A DNA stretch of 14,766 bases from Thermoplasmata archaeon (GTDB lineage: Archaea; Thermoplasmatota; Thermoplasmata; Lutacidiplasmatales; UBA184): the NCBI GenBank assembly GCA_021798415.1, contig JAJZGO010000034.1, positions 1-14,766 of the forward strand, read 5' to 3'. Of this stretch, positions 7,070 to 13,587 are shown in pieces. The translations under genes and the position numbers were made by a program. Position 1 is the stretch's first letter. Each line of letters begins with the position of its first letter. The notes below the pieces were generated by a model. That model was not told the origin of the DNA and searched no databases. It saw nothing but the letters and a program-made list of their open reading frames with translations.

Positions 7070-7498
7070 ATGGCGGAGATCACGCTGCTCGCGATCTCCC
7101 AGGCGCGCGAGGGATTCGAGTTCGTCTACGAGGGCGGCGGCCCGGTCTGCCGGACCTGCCCGTACCGGCACGCGTGCCTCACGCTCGACCCCGGCCGGCG
7201 CTACACGGTCACGAAGGTCCGCCCGGTCACCCACCCGTGCGCGCTCCAGGAGTCGGCGGCGCACGTGGTCGAGGTGAAGCCGGTGCCTCGGTCGCTGGTC
7301 GTCGACACCCGGTCGGCGACGGTCGGGAGTTCGGTCGAGGTCGGCCGGTACCCGTGCCGGCGGCTCGACTGCCCGACGTGGTGGGCGTGCGCGGGGCCCT
7401 CGCTTCCCACGAAGCAACGCTACCGGGTCGAGGCCGTGGACGGCGCGCCGGTCGAATGCCGCATCGGCCGAACGTTGAAACGGGTCGACGCGGTCTAG
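7070..7498 (+). CDS. UPF0179 family protein, eight cysteines
   Basis: This 142-residue protein matches the archaeal UPF0179 family, whose function is unknown. It opens MAEITLLAISQAREGFEFVYEG. It has a first cysteine group VCRTCPYRHAC (C27, C30, C36) with HPC (C57), and a second group YPCRRLDCPTWWAC (C96, C101, C107) with C130. Two groups of four suggest two metal-binding knuckles or Fe-S sites, but which metal cannot be told. No signal peptide or membrane segment is visible, so it is probably cytoplasmic. The ATG lies one base after the egsA stop, with GGGGGTGG about 10 bases upstream as a possible ribosome binding site. Co-expression with egsA is therefore likely, though a link to lipid synthesis is only inferred from position. 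Confidence 0.9.
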   Translation: MAEITLLAISQAREGFEFVYEGGGPVCRTCPYRHACLTLDPGRRYTVTKVRPVTHPCALQESAAHVVEVKPVPRSLVVDTRSATVGSSVEVGRYPCRRLDCPTWWACAGPSLPTKQRYRVEAVDGAPVECRIGRTLKRVDAV

Positions 7499-7508
7499 CC
7501 GGGCATGT

Positions 7509-7617
7509 GGGGCTGTGGGGTAGCTACGGGCGCGAGGAATGCGCCTCGGTCCGCTCTACTGGTCCATCCTTCGGGCTTTGGGAGCCCGGGACCCCGATTC
7601 AAATTCGGGCAGCCCCA
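7509..7617 (+). tRNA. tRNA-Pro (anticodon UGG), with an insertion in the D-loop
   Basis: The acceptor stem is GGGGCTG (7509-7515) paired with CAGCCCC (7610-7616), with discriminator A at 7617. The anticodon stem CGGGC/GCCCG (7572-7576 and 7584-7588) encloses TTTGGGA, giving anticodon TGG at 7579-7581 for CCN proline codons. The T-arm is CCCGA/TCGGG around TTCAAAT. CCA is not encoded. The D-arm starts TGGGGTAGCT and ends GGTCCATCCT, but about 34 extra bases separate the halves; removing them restores an 11-base D-loop with the conserved GG and A21. The whole cloverleaf otherwise pairs without mismatch. The gene begins 10 bases after the UPF0179 stop, and a weak TTGAAA box lies about 31 bases upstream, inside that gene's 3' end. 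Confidence 0.88.
7527..7560 (+). other. Putative tRNA intron (about 34 nt) in the tRNA-Pro D-loop
   Basis: The insert folds on itself: GGGC-(G)-CGAGG (7528-7537) pairs with CCTCG-GTCC (7544-7552) around loop AATGCG. With cuts after 7526 and 7560, a four-pair helix forms between GGGC (7528-7531) and exon GTCC (7562-7565), flanked by 3-base bulges TAC and CTG. That is the centre of a bulge-helix-bulge splicing motif, although the outer and inner helices are weak. Cuts one base earlier (7526-7559) would give the equally plausible D-loop AGCTTGGTCCA but pair less well. CTAC occurs at both borders, so the exact junctions are uncertain. Confidence 0.6.
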
Positions 7618-7622
7618 TTCCC

Positions 7623-7631
7623 ATATAGAGA
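7623..7631 (+). promoter_or_regulatory. Orphan TATA-like patch
   Basis: CATATAGAG looks like the TATA-like boxes ahead of other genes here, but no start codon with a useful reading frame lies 25-35 bases downstream. It may be chance, or the promoter of a short untranslated RNA that would include the 7702-7734 stem-loop. Confidence 0.2.
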
Positions 7632-7701
7632 CAAAGACAGGTCTTGCCGCGTGGGCACGAAGTGACGACTTGACGCGCACGACCACAGAGCCATCCTCGG
7701 C

Positions 7702-7734
7702 GGCGCACTCCTCCAGCTTGGAGTGCTATGCGCC
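7702..7734. repeat. Stem-loop downstream of the surface-protein gene
   Basis: GGCG-CACTCC (7702-7711) pairs with GGAGTG (7720-7725) and CGCC (7731-7734), ten pairs around an 8-base loop, with a five-base bulge on one side. It could stabilise or end the transcript of the minus-strand gene that stops at 7802. No clear T-tract follows on either strand. Confidence 0.4.
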
Positions 7735-7801
7735 TTGAATTACGAGAGCGCTCGCAACTTGGCGCATCGAAGGCGGAAGGGGGCGCGTCACATGCCACTT
7801 C

Positions 7802-10800
7802 CTACGGCTTTCCGGGGGGCGGGGAAGCTGACTGTGGTGAGGTACCCTCCGGTGCCGTCGTTCCCGTCGGCGGCGAGCCCGCGGTCTTGCGCCGGCCGCG
7901 CAGGGCGCCGAAGACGATCCCGAGGACGACGATCAGGGCCATGACGCCAATCAGCCCGTAACCCTCCCAAGACGGCAGCCCTAGGAAGGTGTGCGAGGAC
8001 GACGACGCGGAGAACTGAACGTTGACTGTCTCGGGTCCACCGTGTACACGGACCGATCCCGAGGTGAGGTTAGACGTGTAGCCCGAGATCGCACCAACCG
8101 TGAAGGAGAACGTGCCGTTGGAGACCGAAAAGGCGATCGGAGCGCCGGCGGCCGCGTTCTGCGAGGAGCTTCCGTTGAACGCGATCGACCACATGGTACC
8201 CGCCGGCAGCCCGGCTTCGACGAACGTGACCGTGTAGGTCGAACCCGTTCGGAAGTTGATCGCAACCGAGGTCGACGCCCCGTTAACGGAGACATTGCCC
8301 GAGGAGGGTGTCGAGGTGAACCCAGCGACAATCCCGACCGCGTACGGATAGGTTCCGTTCCCCGCTACGAACGAGATCGAGCCCGAGGTCGTCGAGAGGG
8401 CCTGGCCGGAGAACGTAACCGACCAGTTCGTGCCGGTCGGAAGACCTGCCTCAGTGAAGACCACGGGATATCGGCCGTTTGGGAGCAACCGGATGGAAAG
8501 GGATGTAGTCTGGAACGGCGTTACGTTGACCTTCAGGTCCACTGATTGGTAGCCGGGGCTCTCGACGAGGAGGGAACCTGTCCGGTTAAACGTGGGGATA
8601 GAGATCGTCCCGTTGACCACCTGTTCGGGCGTCCCGCCCCACAGTACGGTCGCATTCCCCGGGGAGACCGTCCCCGCCACTGTCCCTACCGGTTGCGACC
8701 GGATCACAAAAGTGCAGAAGTGCTCTACCGCGTAGATGCCCTGTTGCGAGATCCACATGGTCGCGATCGCCGACTCATTCGGCGACGGCGTGGCAAGCGC
8801 TTCGGCGAGTCCCGCGCCCGGGAGCCCGCTCAACGCCACTGGAGAGGCCACTCCCGTAGACGGATCGAACGCCCACACGGGGGAGGTGAGGTTCGTGAGA
8901 CTCGCACCAGCTAAGATGAAGACGTTCCCGTTCCACCCCGCTTGGGTAAAGACGAGATTCGCGGGAAAGAGATCTGACAGATCCTCGATTCCCCCCGCGG
9001 TCCAGAGGGCTTCATATGGCGCCCCGCTGCCGGTGATCCCGACAACCATAACCGCCGAGCCGTCGGTCGCGAAGCCGCTCTCTGAAAGGTCGTAATACCT
9101 TCCCTCGGCCGCCGGACCATACGACGTCGCTGACTGGGGGATTTGGCCAATCTGCCCAAGAGCAGGAAGGAAGTCGTAGCTCCAGTCGGTAAACTCCCCG
9201 TTCGAAAGGTTCAACGCGCCAACGGCGGTGGCGACGTTTGGGATCTTGTAACCGTCTACGGCGACGATGAGTCCATTCCAGGAGGGAACGTAGACGGAGA
9301 GAACAGCGTTGTCGGGGAAATAGGGGAAGTACGGTTCGAAATCGGAGGGAATGACAGAGCTCCAATTGAGGAACCGATGCCCCGGCGTGAGTTCGCCAAC
9401 CCAGACGGCGGACTGAGCTCCCCCGGCGATGGCGATGGAACCGTTCGCGGTGACCTGAACCGTGCTGAGCTCGAGACCCGTCTCACTGAACCAGCCGGCC
9501 GGGAGTTCGGCGGTGAGGTTGGTAAGCGTCTGATCAACGGGGTTGTAAGAGTAGAGCACCGCCCCCCGACCCGACCAGCCACCGGCCAGGAGGAATCCTC
9601 CCGAATAGTTCGTCACCGCTTGGATAGCCACCGGCGACGGTAAGCCCGCCGGAGGGCCCGGAACCGTCGCTAGGCTGCTCGCGTTCAAGACGGTGAGGCC
9701 TCCACCGCCAACCCAAAGGAGGTCTCCGTCGGCGTACGCCGCTGCCTGCGGGCTGATGTTGACCTGAGAGGAAACGTTGGCGACGAAACTATCCTGGACC
9801 CCCGCGTACGGGACGGAAAGTGACGACGGGAAGAGCGAGCTGTCAAGACGGATCTGCCCCTGCCCGCCCCAGATTGTGTAGAGTCCGCTGGCATTGAGCG
9901 GCTGAACGACGGATGGGCCAAGCGGAACCGGGAGCAAACCTCCCTTGGCACCGAGAGTATACACAGTTCCATTCACTCCGACCGACCAGTCTTGAGAGGA
10001 GGGGAGGTTCGCCGCTCGTACGCGCGTGGTGGTCGTGGCGGCACTGACGTTGAGGTAGTACGCCCCGTCCGGAACTGCCGAGAGCAGGGCAGTTCTCGTT
10101 GGGACGCTACCCCGAACCTCGATGTCGAGCGTGCCGTTCGAGAGGGGTGATTCAAAGAATCCGGCTCGAGAGGCCACCGGGGTGCCGTTGACCAACACCG
10201 AGGCGTTGCTCGGGAGCCATCCGATAAGTACGGGGGCCTCCGGGAGACTCGGGGGACTCAGTAAGCCTGTGGTGAACCACACGCCAGACCCCCACGTCGA
10301 CGCATACGCAGATCCGTTGGGCTCGAGACACAGGTTGCTAACGTCCGTCACCGGCAGGTTGGCATCGAGATTAGTCCAGCTATCCCCTAGATTCTGGGTG
10401 GCCCATATCCCCTGGCCGCCAGTTGCGATTAGACTGGGAGGGCCGGGGGCCGTCGAAGTGAAAGTCACGGTCGGTGGCGTGTAGAAGAATTCCGTCATGT
10501 TAATCGGTGACGGAGGCAACGAGAAGTTCCGGCCCGAATCGTAACTGAGCTCGACGGTTGAGTAGCTGTAAGTCGCGGTGGTGTAGCTGAACGCGACGCC
10601 CGCTAGGATCGAGCTGTTACTGGGGTCAACGGCGAGATCCCAGAACGTGTTCGGTGACCAGTCGATCCATGTCTTTCCCCAGTCAGTGCTACGGTATGTA
10701 GCGCCAAACGCCTTCGAGACATAGACAGTTCCAGGGTGGCCGGGATCTGTCGCTACCGCGGTGCCGTTCGTCGGCGAACCCGCGAGCAAGGTGAAGGTCT

Positions 10801-12838
10801 TCCCCGAATTGTCGCTCTTCCAGACCCCTTCTTGGGAGATGAGGAACATCGTGTTGTTCGTGTCATTGACGAAGGCGACCCCTTCAGGAGGCTTGAAGGA
10901 GTTCTGAGCCCCGGGGGATGCGAAGCTCGAGCTGAACACTGTCGTGCCTCCGTCTAACGAGACGACCACCGGTGGGTTGGCTGCCGTAATGGAGCTCGCG
11001 AAAATCAGGACGGAGCTGTCATAGGGATCGAGCTGCGCCCATCCCTCTTCGTTGCCATACCCCGCCTGCTGCCAGGAAGCCCCCGCATCGTTCGAGTAGA
11101 GCGGCGACCAGTCCTGGGCGACCGTGTAGATGTTGCGCCCCGAGGCGGCAACGGCATACAGCATATTGTTGGACCGATTGTTGAGCGCCACCCATGTGGT
11201 CCCTCCATCGGCCGATCGTTCCACGCCCTCATCGCTTCCCAGGAATACCGTCCGGTTCGACACCGGACTGATGTAGAGAAGGCGATTATCACCCCCGGCA
11301 GGGCCGTTGTAAAGCGGCCCAGCAGTAGCCCAATAAAAGTGCGCGCCGCCGTTCGTAGATTCGTAAAGATATCCCGGCCCTGCGACCCAGATGGTGCTTC
11401 CGTTGACAGAATCGATTGCTAGTGCCTGCGGGCTCTGATAAATTGTCCCGAGAACGACGGGGACGGTAATGTTCACGGCGGAATCGTTGAGGGCGGCCCA
11501 CGAGGCACCTCCGTCCGACGAAACGAAGAGGTTCGGTGCCGGAGTGTATCCGTCGTAGACCAGACTCCAAAGGGTTTGCGGACTCGTAGGACTCTGCTGG
11601 ATTTCGCTCGCGCTTTCGTACCCGGGGAAGAACCCGGTCGGGACGAAAGCCCTTCCTTCGTTGGTCGAACGTTCAAGGACCACCGTTTGGTTCGCTAGGA
11701 ATACCCCGACCCACCAGTCGGCGCCGGAAGCCGCCACCTGAGCCGTCGTGACCACTCCAGGGAAGGAGGCGACCGAGGTCCACGTGGAACCGAAGTCGTG
11801 CGACGTCAGGAGCCCGTGGAAGGTGGCGGCGTAAAGTGTTCCGTTCAGGAGCCGAGCCCAGCTTCCCCCGGTCGGATATGTCTGTTGCCAAGAGTCTCCC
11901 CCGTTCACGGTCTTGTAGATAGCACCACCCGAGACACCACCCACATCGCTGGTCAGAGCCACTATCTCGAGTGGATCGGTGGCATTGACGGCGAGAGCGT
12001 TGACCGGTTGACCCCCGAGCCCGTTGTTCTCAGGCGACCAGTTCCCCCCATCGTCCGTCGATCGGAAGACTCCGCCCGCGCTCCCGAAGACCCAGGCAGG
12101 AGACTGCGTGGCTCCCGCAATACCCCCCGCAGCGTAGAGCACGTCCGGGTTAGATGGGCTCTGAGCCATGGCGGTGACCTGCCCGCTGCCACCCGAGTTG
12201 GTGGCGTTGCCACCGATGGCCTTCGGTCCCACGCTATTCCAGCCCTCGGAGATGGTGACATTCACTTTGCTCTCAATGGAACTCGCCTCGGCTCCGAGCT
12301 GAACGTAGACAAGAGTGACCGAAGTGAGGATTGGCCGATCAACCTGGGACCGAAACAAGAGCTCGTTTACGATGGTGGAATCCCAGACGAGCGATAGGGT
12401 CCCGGTTCCCCGGACTAGGGCGAGCCCAGCCACCGGTTCCGTAAAGGTGAAATCCACCGCCGCGGAAGCGGACTCGTTGATTACACCGACGAAGGCCAGC
12501 GCCGACGGGTTGTAGGCGACCTGCTCTTCTATCCCCGAGTATGTGACCTGTCCAGACGTATTGGCAACTACCGGGACAAGCGCCGTCGCCGCCAGGGATT
12601 CGACCGCGGTTCCCAACTGGACCCCGACACCCGAAAGGGGAGCGGCCGCGGCACGACCGGTGGATGGGACGGAGAACCCGGGACCACTCAGTTCATGGGA
12701 GTTCGGGCCGTTCAGAGCTAACGACCCCGAGGGCCAGCCCCCTCCCGAGATAGCCGTTGGTGCCAGCTGAAACACCACCACAAGGGCCACGCACAGGCCC
12801 AATGCGTTTCGGCGCTGGACGAGATTCGTCTGCTTCAC
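7802..12838 (-). CDS. Giant secreted, membrane-anchored surface protein with Asp-box (BNR) propellers and C-terminal EAGLP modules
   Basis: From GTG at 12838 the protein has 1678 residues. Residues 1-32 form a signal peptide (KQTNLVQRR, then a hydrophobic core). Residues about 65-195 look like a cohesin-type beta-sandwich (VPVVANTSG...VAYNPSALAFVGV). Residues 260-821 carry thirteen Asp boxes, for example STDDGGNW, TVNGGDSW, SSDGGASW, SADGGTTW and STDWGKTW, enough for one or two VPS10/BNR-like propellers. A PEGA-like segment (about 875-935), a second propeller-like region without Asp boxes (about 1030-1370) and another PEGA-like segment (1385-1452) follow. Two modules 78 residues apart start VVFTEAGLPTGTNWSVTF and VTFVEAGLPAGTMWSIAF. 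A membrane helix (about 1627-1646), RGRRK and a Pro/Ser/Thr-rich tail end it. Many N-x-S/T sites suggest N-glycosylation. It is probably an adhesin or cell-envelope protein. An ATG at 12928 would add 30 residues. GC is about 60%, well below the flanks. Confidence 0.85.
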   Translation of the reverse strand: MKQTNLVQRRNALGLCVALVVVFQLAPTAISGGGWPSGSLALNGPNSHELSGPGFSVPSTGRAAAAPLSGVGVQLGTAVESLAATALVPVVANTSGQVTYSGIEEQVAYNPSALAFVGVINESASAAVDFTFTEPVAGLALVRGTGTLSLVWDSTIVNELLFRSQVDRPILTSVTLVYVQLGAEASSIESKVNVTISEGWNSVGPKAIGGNATNSGGSGQVTAMAQSPSNPDVLYAAGGIAGATQSPAWVFGSAGGVFRSTDDGGNWSPENNGLGGQPVNALAVNATDPLEIVALTSDVGGVSGGAIYKTVNGGDSWQQTYPTGGSWARLLNGTLYAATFHGLLTSHDFGSTWTSVASFPGVVTTAQVAASGADWWVGVFLANQTVVLERSTNEGRAFVPTGFFPGYESASEIQQSPTSPQTLWSLVYDGYTPAPNLFVSSDGGASWAALNDSAVNITVPVVLGTIYQSPQALAIDSVNGSTIWVAGPGYLYESTNGGAHFYWATAGPLYNGPAGGDNRLLYISPVSNRTVFLGSDEGVERSADGGTTWVALNNRSNNMLYAVAASGRNIYTVAQDWSPLYSNDAGASWQQAGYGNEEGWAQLDPYDSSVLIFASSITAANPPVVVSLDGGTTVFSSSFASPGAQNSFKPPEGVAFVNDTNNTMFLISQEGVWKSDNSGKTFTLLAGSPTNGTAVATDPGHPGTVYVSKAFGATYRSTDWGKTWIDWSPNTFWDLAVDPSNSSILAGVAFSYTTATYSYSTVELSYDSGRNFSLPPSPINMTEFFYTPPTVTFTSTAPGPPSLIATGGQGIWATQNLGDSWTNLDANLPVTDVSNLCLEPNGSAYASTWGSGVWFTTGLLSPPSLPEAPVLIGWLPSNASVLVNGTPVASRAGFFESPLSNGTLDIEVRGSVPTRTALLSAVPDGAYYLNVSAATTTTRVRAANLPSSQDWSVGVNGTVYTLGAKGGLLPVPLGPSVVQPLNASGLYTIWGGQGQIRLDSSLFPSSLSVPYAGVQDSFVANVSSQVNISPQAAAYADGDLLWVGGGGLTVLNASSLATVPGPPAGLPSPVAIQAVTNYSGGFLLAGGWSGRGAVLYSYNPVDQTLTNLTAELPAGWFSETGLELSTVQVTANGSIAIAGGAQSAVWVGELTPGHRFLNWSSVIPSDFEPYFPYFPDNAVLSVYVPSWNGLIVAVDGYKIPNVATAVGALNLSNGEFTDWSYDFLPALGQIGQIPQSATSYGPAAEGRYYDLSESGFATDGSAVMVVGITGSGAPYEALWTAGGIEDLSDLFPANLVFTQAGWNGNVFILAGASLTNLTSPVWAFDPSTGVASPVALSGLPGAGLAEALATPSPNESAIATMWISQQGIYAVEHFCTFVIRSQPVGTVAGTVSPGNATVLWGGTPEQVVNGTISIPTFNRTGSLLVESPGYQSVDLKVNVTPFQTTSLSIRLLPNGRYPVVFTEAGLPTGTNWSVTFSGQALSTTSGSISFVAGNGTYPYAVGIVAGFTSTPSSGNVSVNGASTSVAINFRTGSTYTVTFVEAGLPAGTMWSIAFNGSSSQNAAAGAPIAFSVSNGTFSFTVGAISGYTSNLTSGSVRVHGGPETVNVQFSASSSSHTFLGLPSWEGYGLIGVMALIVVLGIVFGALRGRRKTAGSPPTGTTAPEGTSPQSASPPPGKP

Positions 12839-12883
12839 AGCCGTGCCGATGCCGGATGGGCCGCCGACTGACTTTCGAGTCTC

Positions 12884-12892
12884 GATATAAAA
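12884..12892 (-). promoter_or_regulatory. TATA-like box of the surface-protein gene
   Basis: The minus strand reads GTTTTATAT, the most A/T-rich promoter-like box in the window. It lies about 50 bases upstream of the GTG at 12838 and inside the reading frame that would start at ATG 12928. It therefore argues for the downstream start, with a leader of roughly 20-25 bases. Confidence 0.5.
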
Positions 12893-12987
12893 CTGCCGAC
12901 GAGGAATGTGTCGTGTTGTGAGCGGCATGAGGTGCCTCTAAGTGATGTGGAGCAAGTGTTGGGGGGGGGCAGGCTTCCTCGTGCGAT

Positions 12988-13013
12988 CGCCTCAAGCGCT
13001 CTGACCTGAGGCG
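12988..13013. repeat. Inverted repeat upstream of the surface-protein gene
   Basis: CGCCTCA and TGAGGCG form a perfect 7-base inverted repeat around 12 bases, about 100 bases upstream of the TATA-like box on the minus strand. It could be an operator or an RNA hairpin; there is no decisive sign of either. Confidence 0.35.
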
Positions 13014-13108
13014 TACGGAGCCCTCGTGCACGTCGCCGAGGGATCGGTCAAGGGCGAGGAATGGTTTTGGTGGGCGGGCAATCGTTCACGCCCGCGTCGT
13101 GGTTTCGT

Positions 13109-13122
13109 GGGCTCCGTAGCCC
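13109..13122 (-). terminator. Small hairpin after the 153-residue ORF
   Basis: On the minus strand GGGCT-ACGG-AGCCC starts three bases after the stop codon at 13126. The position suits a 3'-end hairpin, but no T-tract follows, so the terminator role is weakly supported. Confidence 0.25.
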
Positions 13123-13125
13123 GTT

Positions 13126-13587
13126 TCAGACGCGTGATCCGGACAGCCCCGAGACACGCGCAAGGATGTTTCCGTTGGGCTGCCGGAGGACTGCTTGGTT
13201 CAATCCGAGAGGGGACACGAAGACCCAGCCGTTGGCGAGCATCCCTCCCGCCTCCGAAGTCGGATACACACGTTCGATCGAGGAAACCGCCGACCGGTGA
13301 CCGACTCGTTCCTCGACCATGCGGGCGAGTTCGGCGTCGGGAAGTGTCGAGATGTCCGTCTCCTTCAACTCCTCCTCGGTGAACCTGGCGACCTTGAGGA
13401 GCAGTCGACGCGTTTGAACCTCGCGCTCGTCCCGTTCGGCTTGCGTGGGCAGCGTCGAGAGGAACGGTTCACATCGTCTGTAGGCGCCGCGTATCTCCTC
13501 GATCAGCGAGCTCGGCAAGTTGGGGAGACCCGTCGTGTTGTACTGCGCGGTCACGTCGATCCGGAGATCGGCGCGACCGCTCGTCAC
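13126..13587 (-). CDS. Hypothetical protein; possible C-terminal remnant of an archaeal tyrosine recombinase
   Basis: This 153-residue ORF starts at GTG overlapping the glycosyltransferase stop as GTGA. It has a helical, charged middle (ERDEREVQTRRLLLKVARF, then TEEELKETDISTLPDAELARMVEER) and a beta-rich end: ERVYPTSEAGGMLANGWVFVSPL, then GLNQAVLRQPNG. From memory, the end pattern (a Pro/Glu strand, then LxxGWxFVxxL, then a short hydrophobic strand) recurs at the C-termini of some archaeal integrases, after the catalytic domain. No catalytic R, H-x-x-R or Y region is present upstream in this frame: beyond 13587 the frame is only an Arg/Pro-rich shadow of the glycosyltransferase. It may be a truncated integrase tail or an unrelated small protein. 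GC here is about 58-60%, unlike the neighbour upstream. No signal peptide or membrane segment is seen. Confidence 0.5.
   Translation of the reverse strand: MTSGRADLRIDVTAQYNTTGLPNLPSSLIEEIRGAYRRCEPFLSTLPTQAERDEREVQTRRLLLKVARFTEEELKETDISTLPDAELARMVEERVGHRSAVSSIERVYPTSEAGGMLANGWVFVSPLGLNQAVLRQPNGNILARVSGLSGSRV

Larger units (their letters stand above)
7618..7801. other. Spacer between tRNA-Pro and the surface-protein gene
   Basis: No convincing coding sequence lies here. The G+C content drops at this point. The stretch holds a TATA-like patch near 7623 and one strong stem-loop at 7702-7734, listed separately, and otherwise nothing I recognise. It is the 3' flank of both neighbouring genes. Confidence 0.5.
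12893..13125. other. Spacer between the surface-protein gene and the 153-residue ORF
   Basis: About 290 bases without a convincing gene separate 12838 from 13126, including the promoter above. This part holds a run of nine G (12961-12969), an inverted repeat at 12988-13013 and a small hairpin at 13109-13122. Short frames on both strands have no recognisable protein features. Confidence 0.5.

Noticed and set aside
4873..7083. A 736-codon minus-strand frame across queE and egsA
   Set aside because: It overlaps two complete, well-recognised plus-strand genes and has the low-complexity composition of an antisense shadow.
7657..7680. A C/D box small RNA suggested by AGTGACGA
   Set aside because: The C-box match is imperfect and no CTGA D-box lies at a suitable distance.
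9333..9343. GGTTCGAAATC, similar to a tRNA T-loop
   Set aside because: There is no matching acceptor, D or anticodon arm, and the site lies inside the surface-protein coding sequence.
8581..10129. Sialidase function for the BNR-repeat protein
   Set aside because: Asp boxes alone do not make a sialidase. No catalytic arginine triad or FRIP-like motif was recognised, and the overall design is that of a surface structural protein.
13144..13150. CAGCCCC, the same seven bases as the tRNA-Pro acceptor 3' strand, as a possible attachment-site repeat
   Set aside because: The match stops at seven bases and is expected by chance in this GC-rich sequence.
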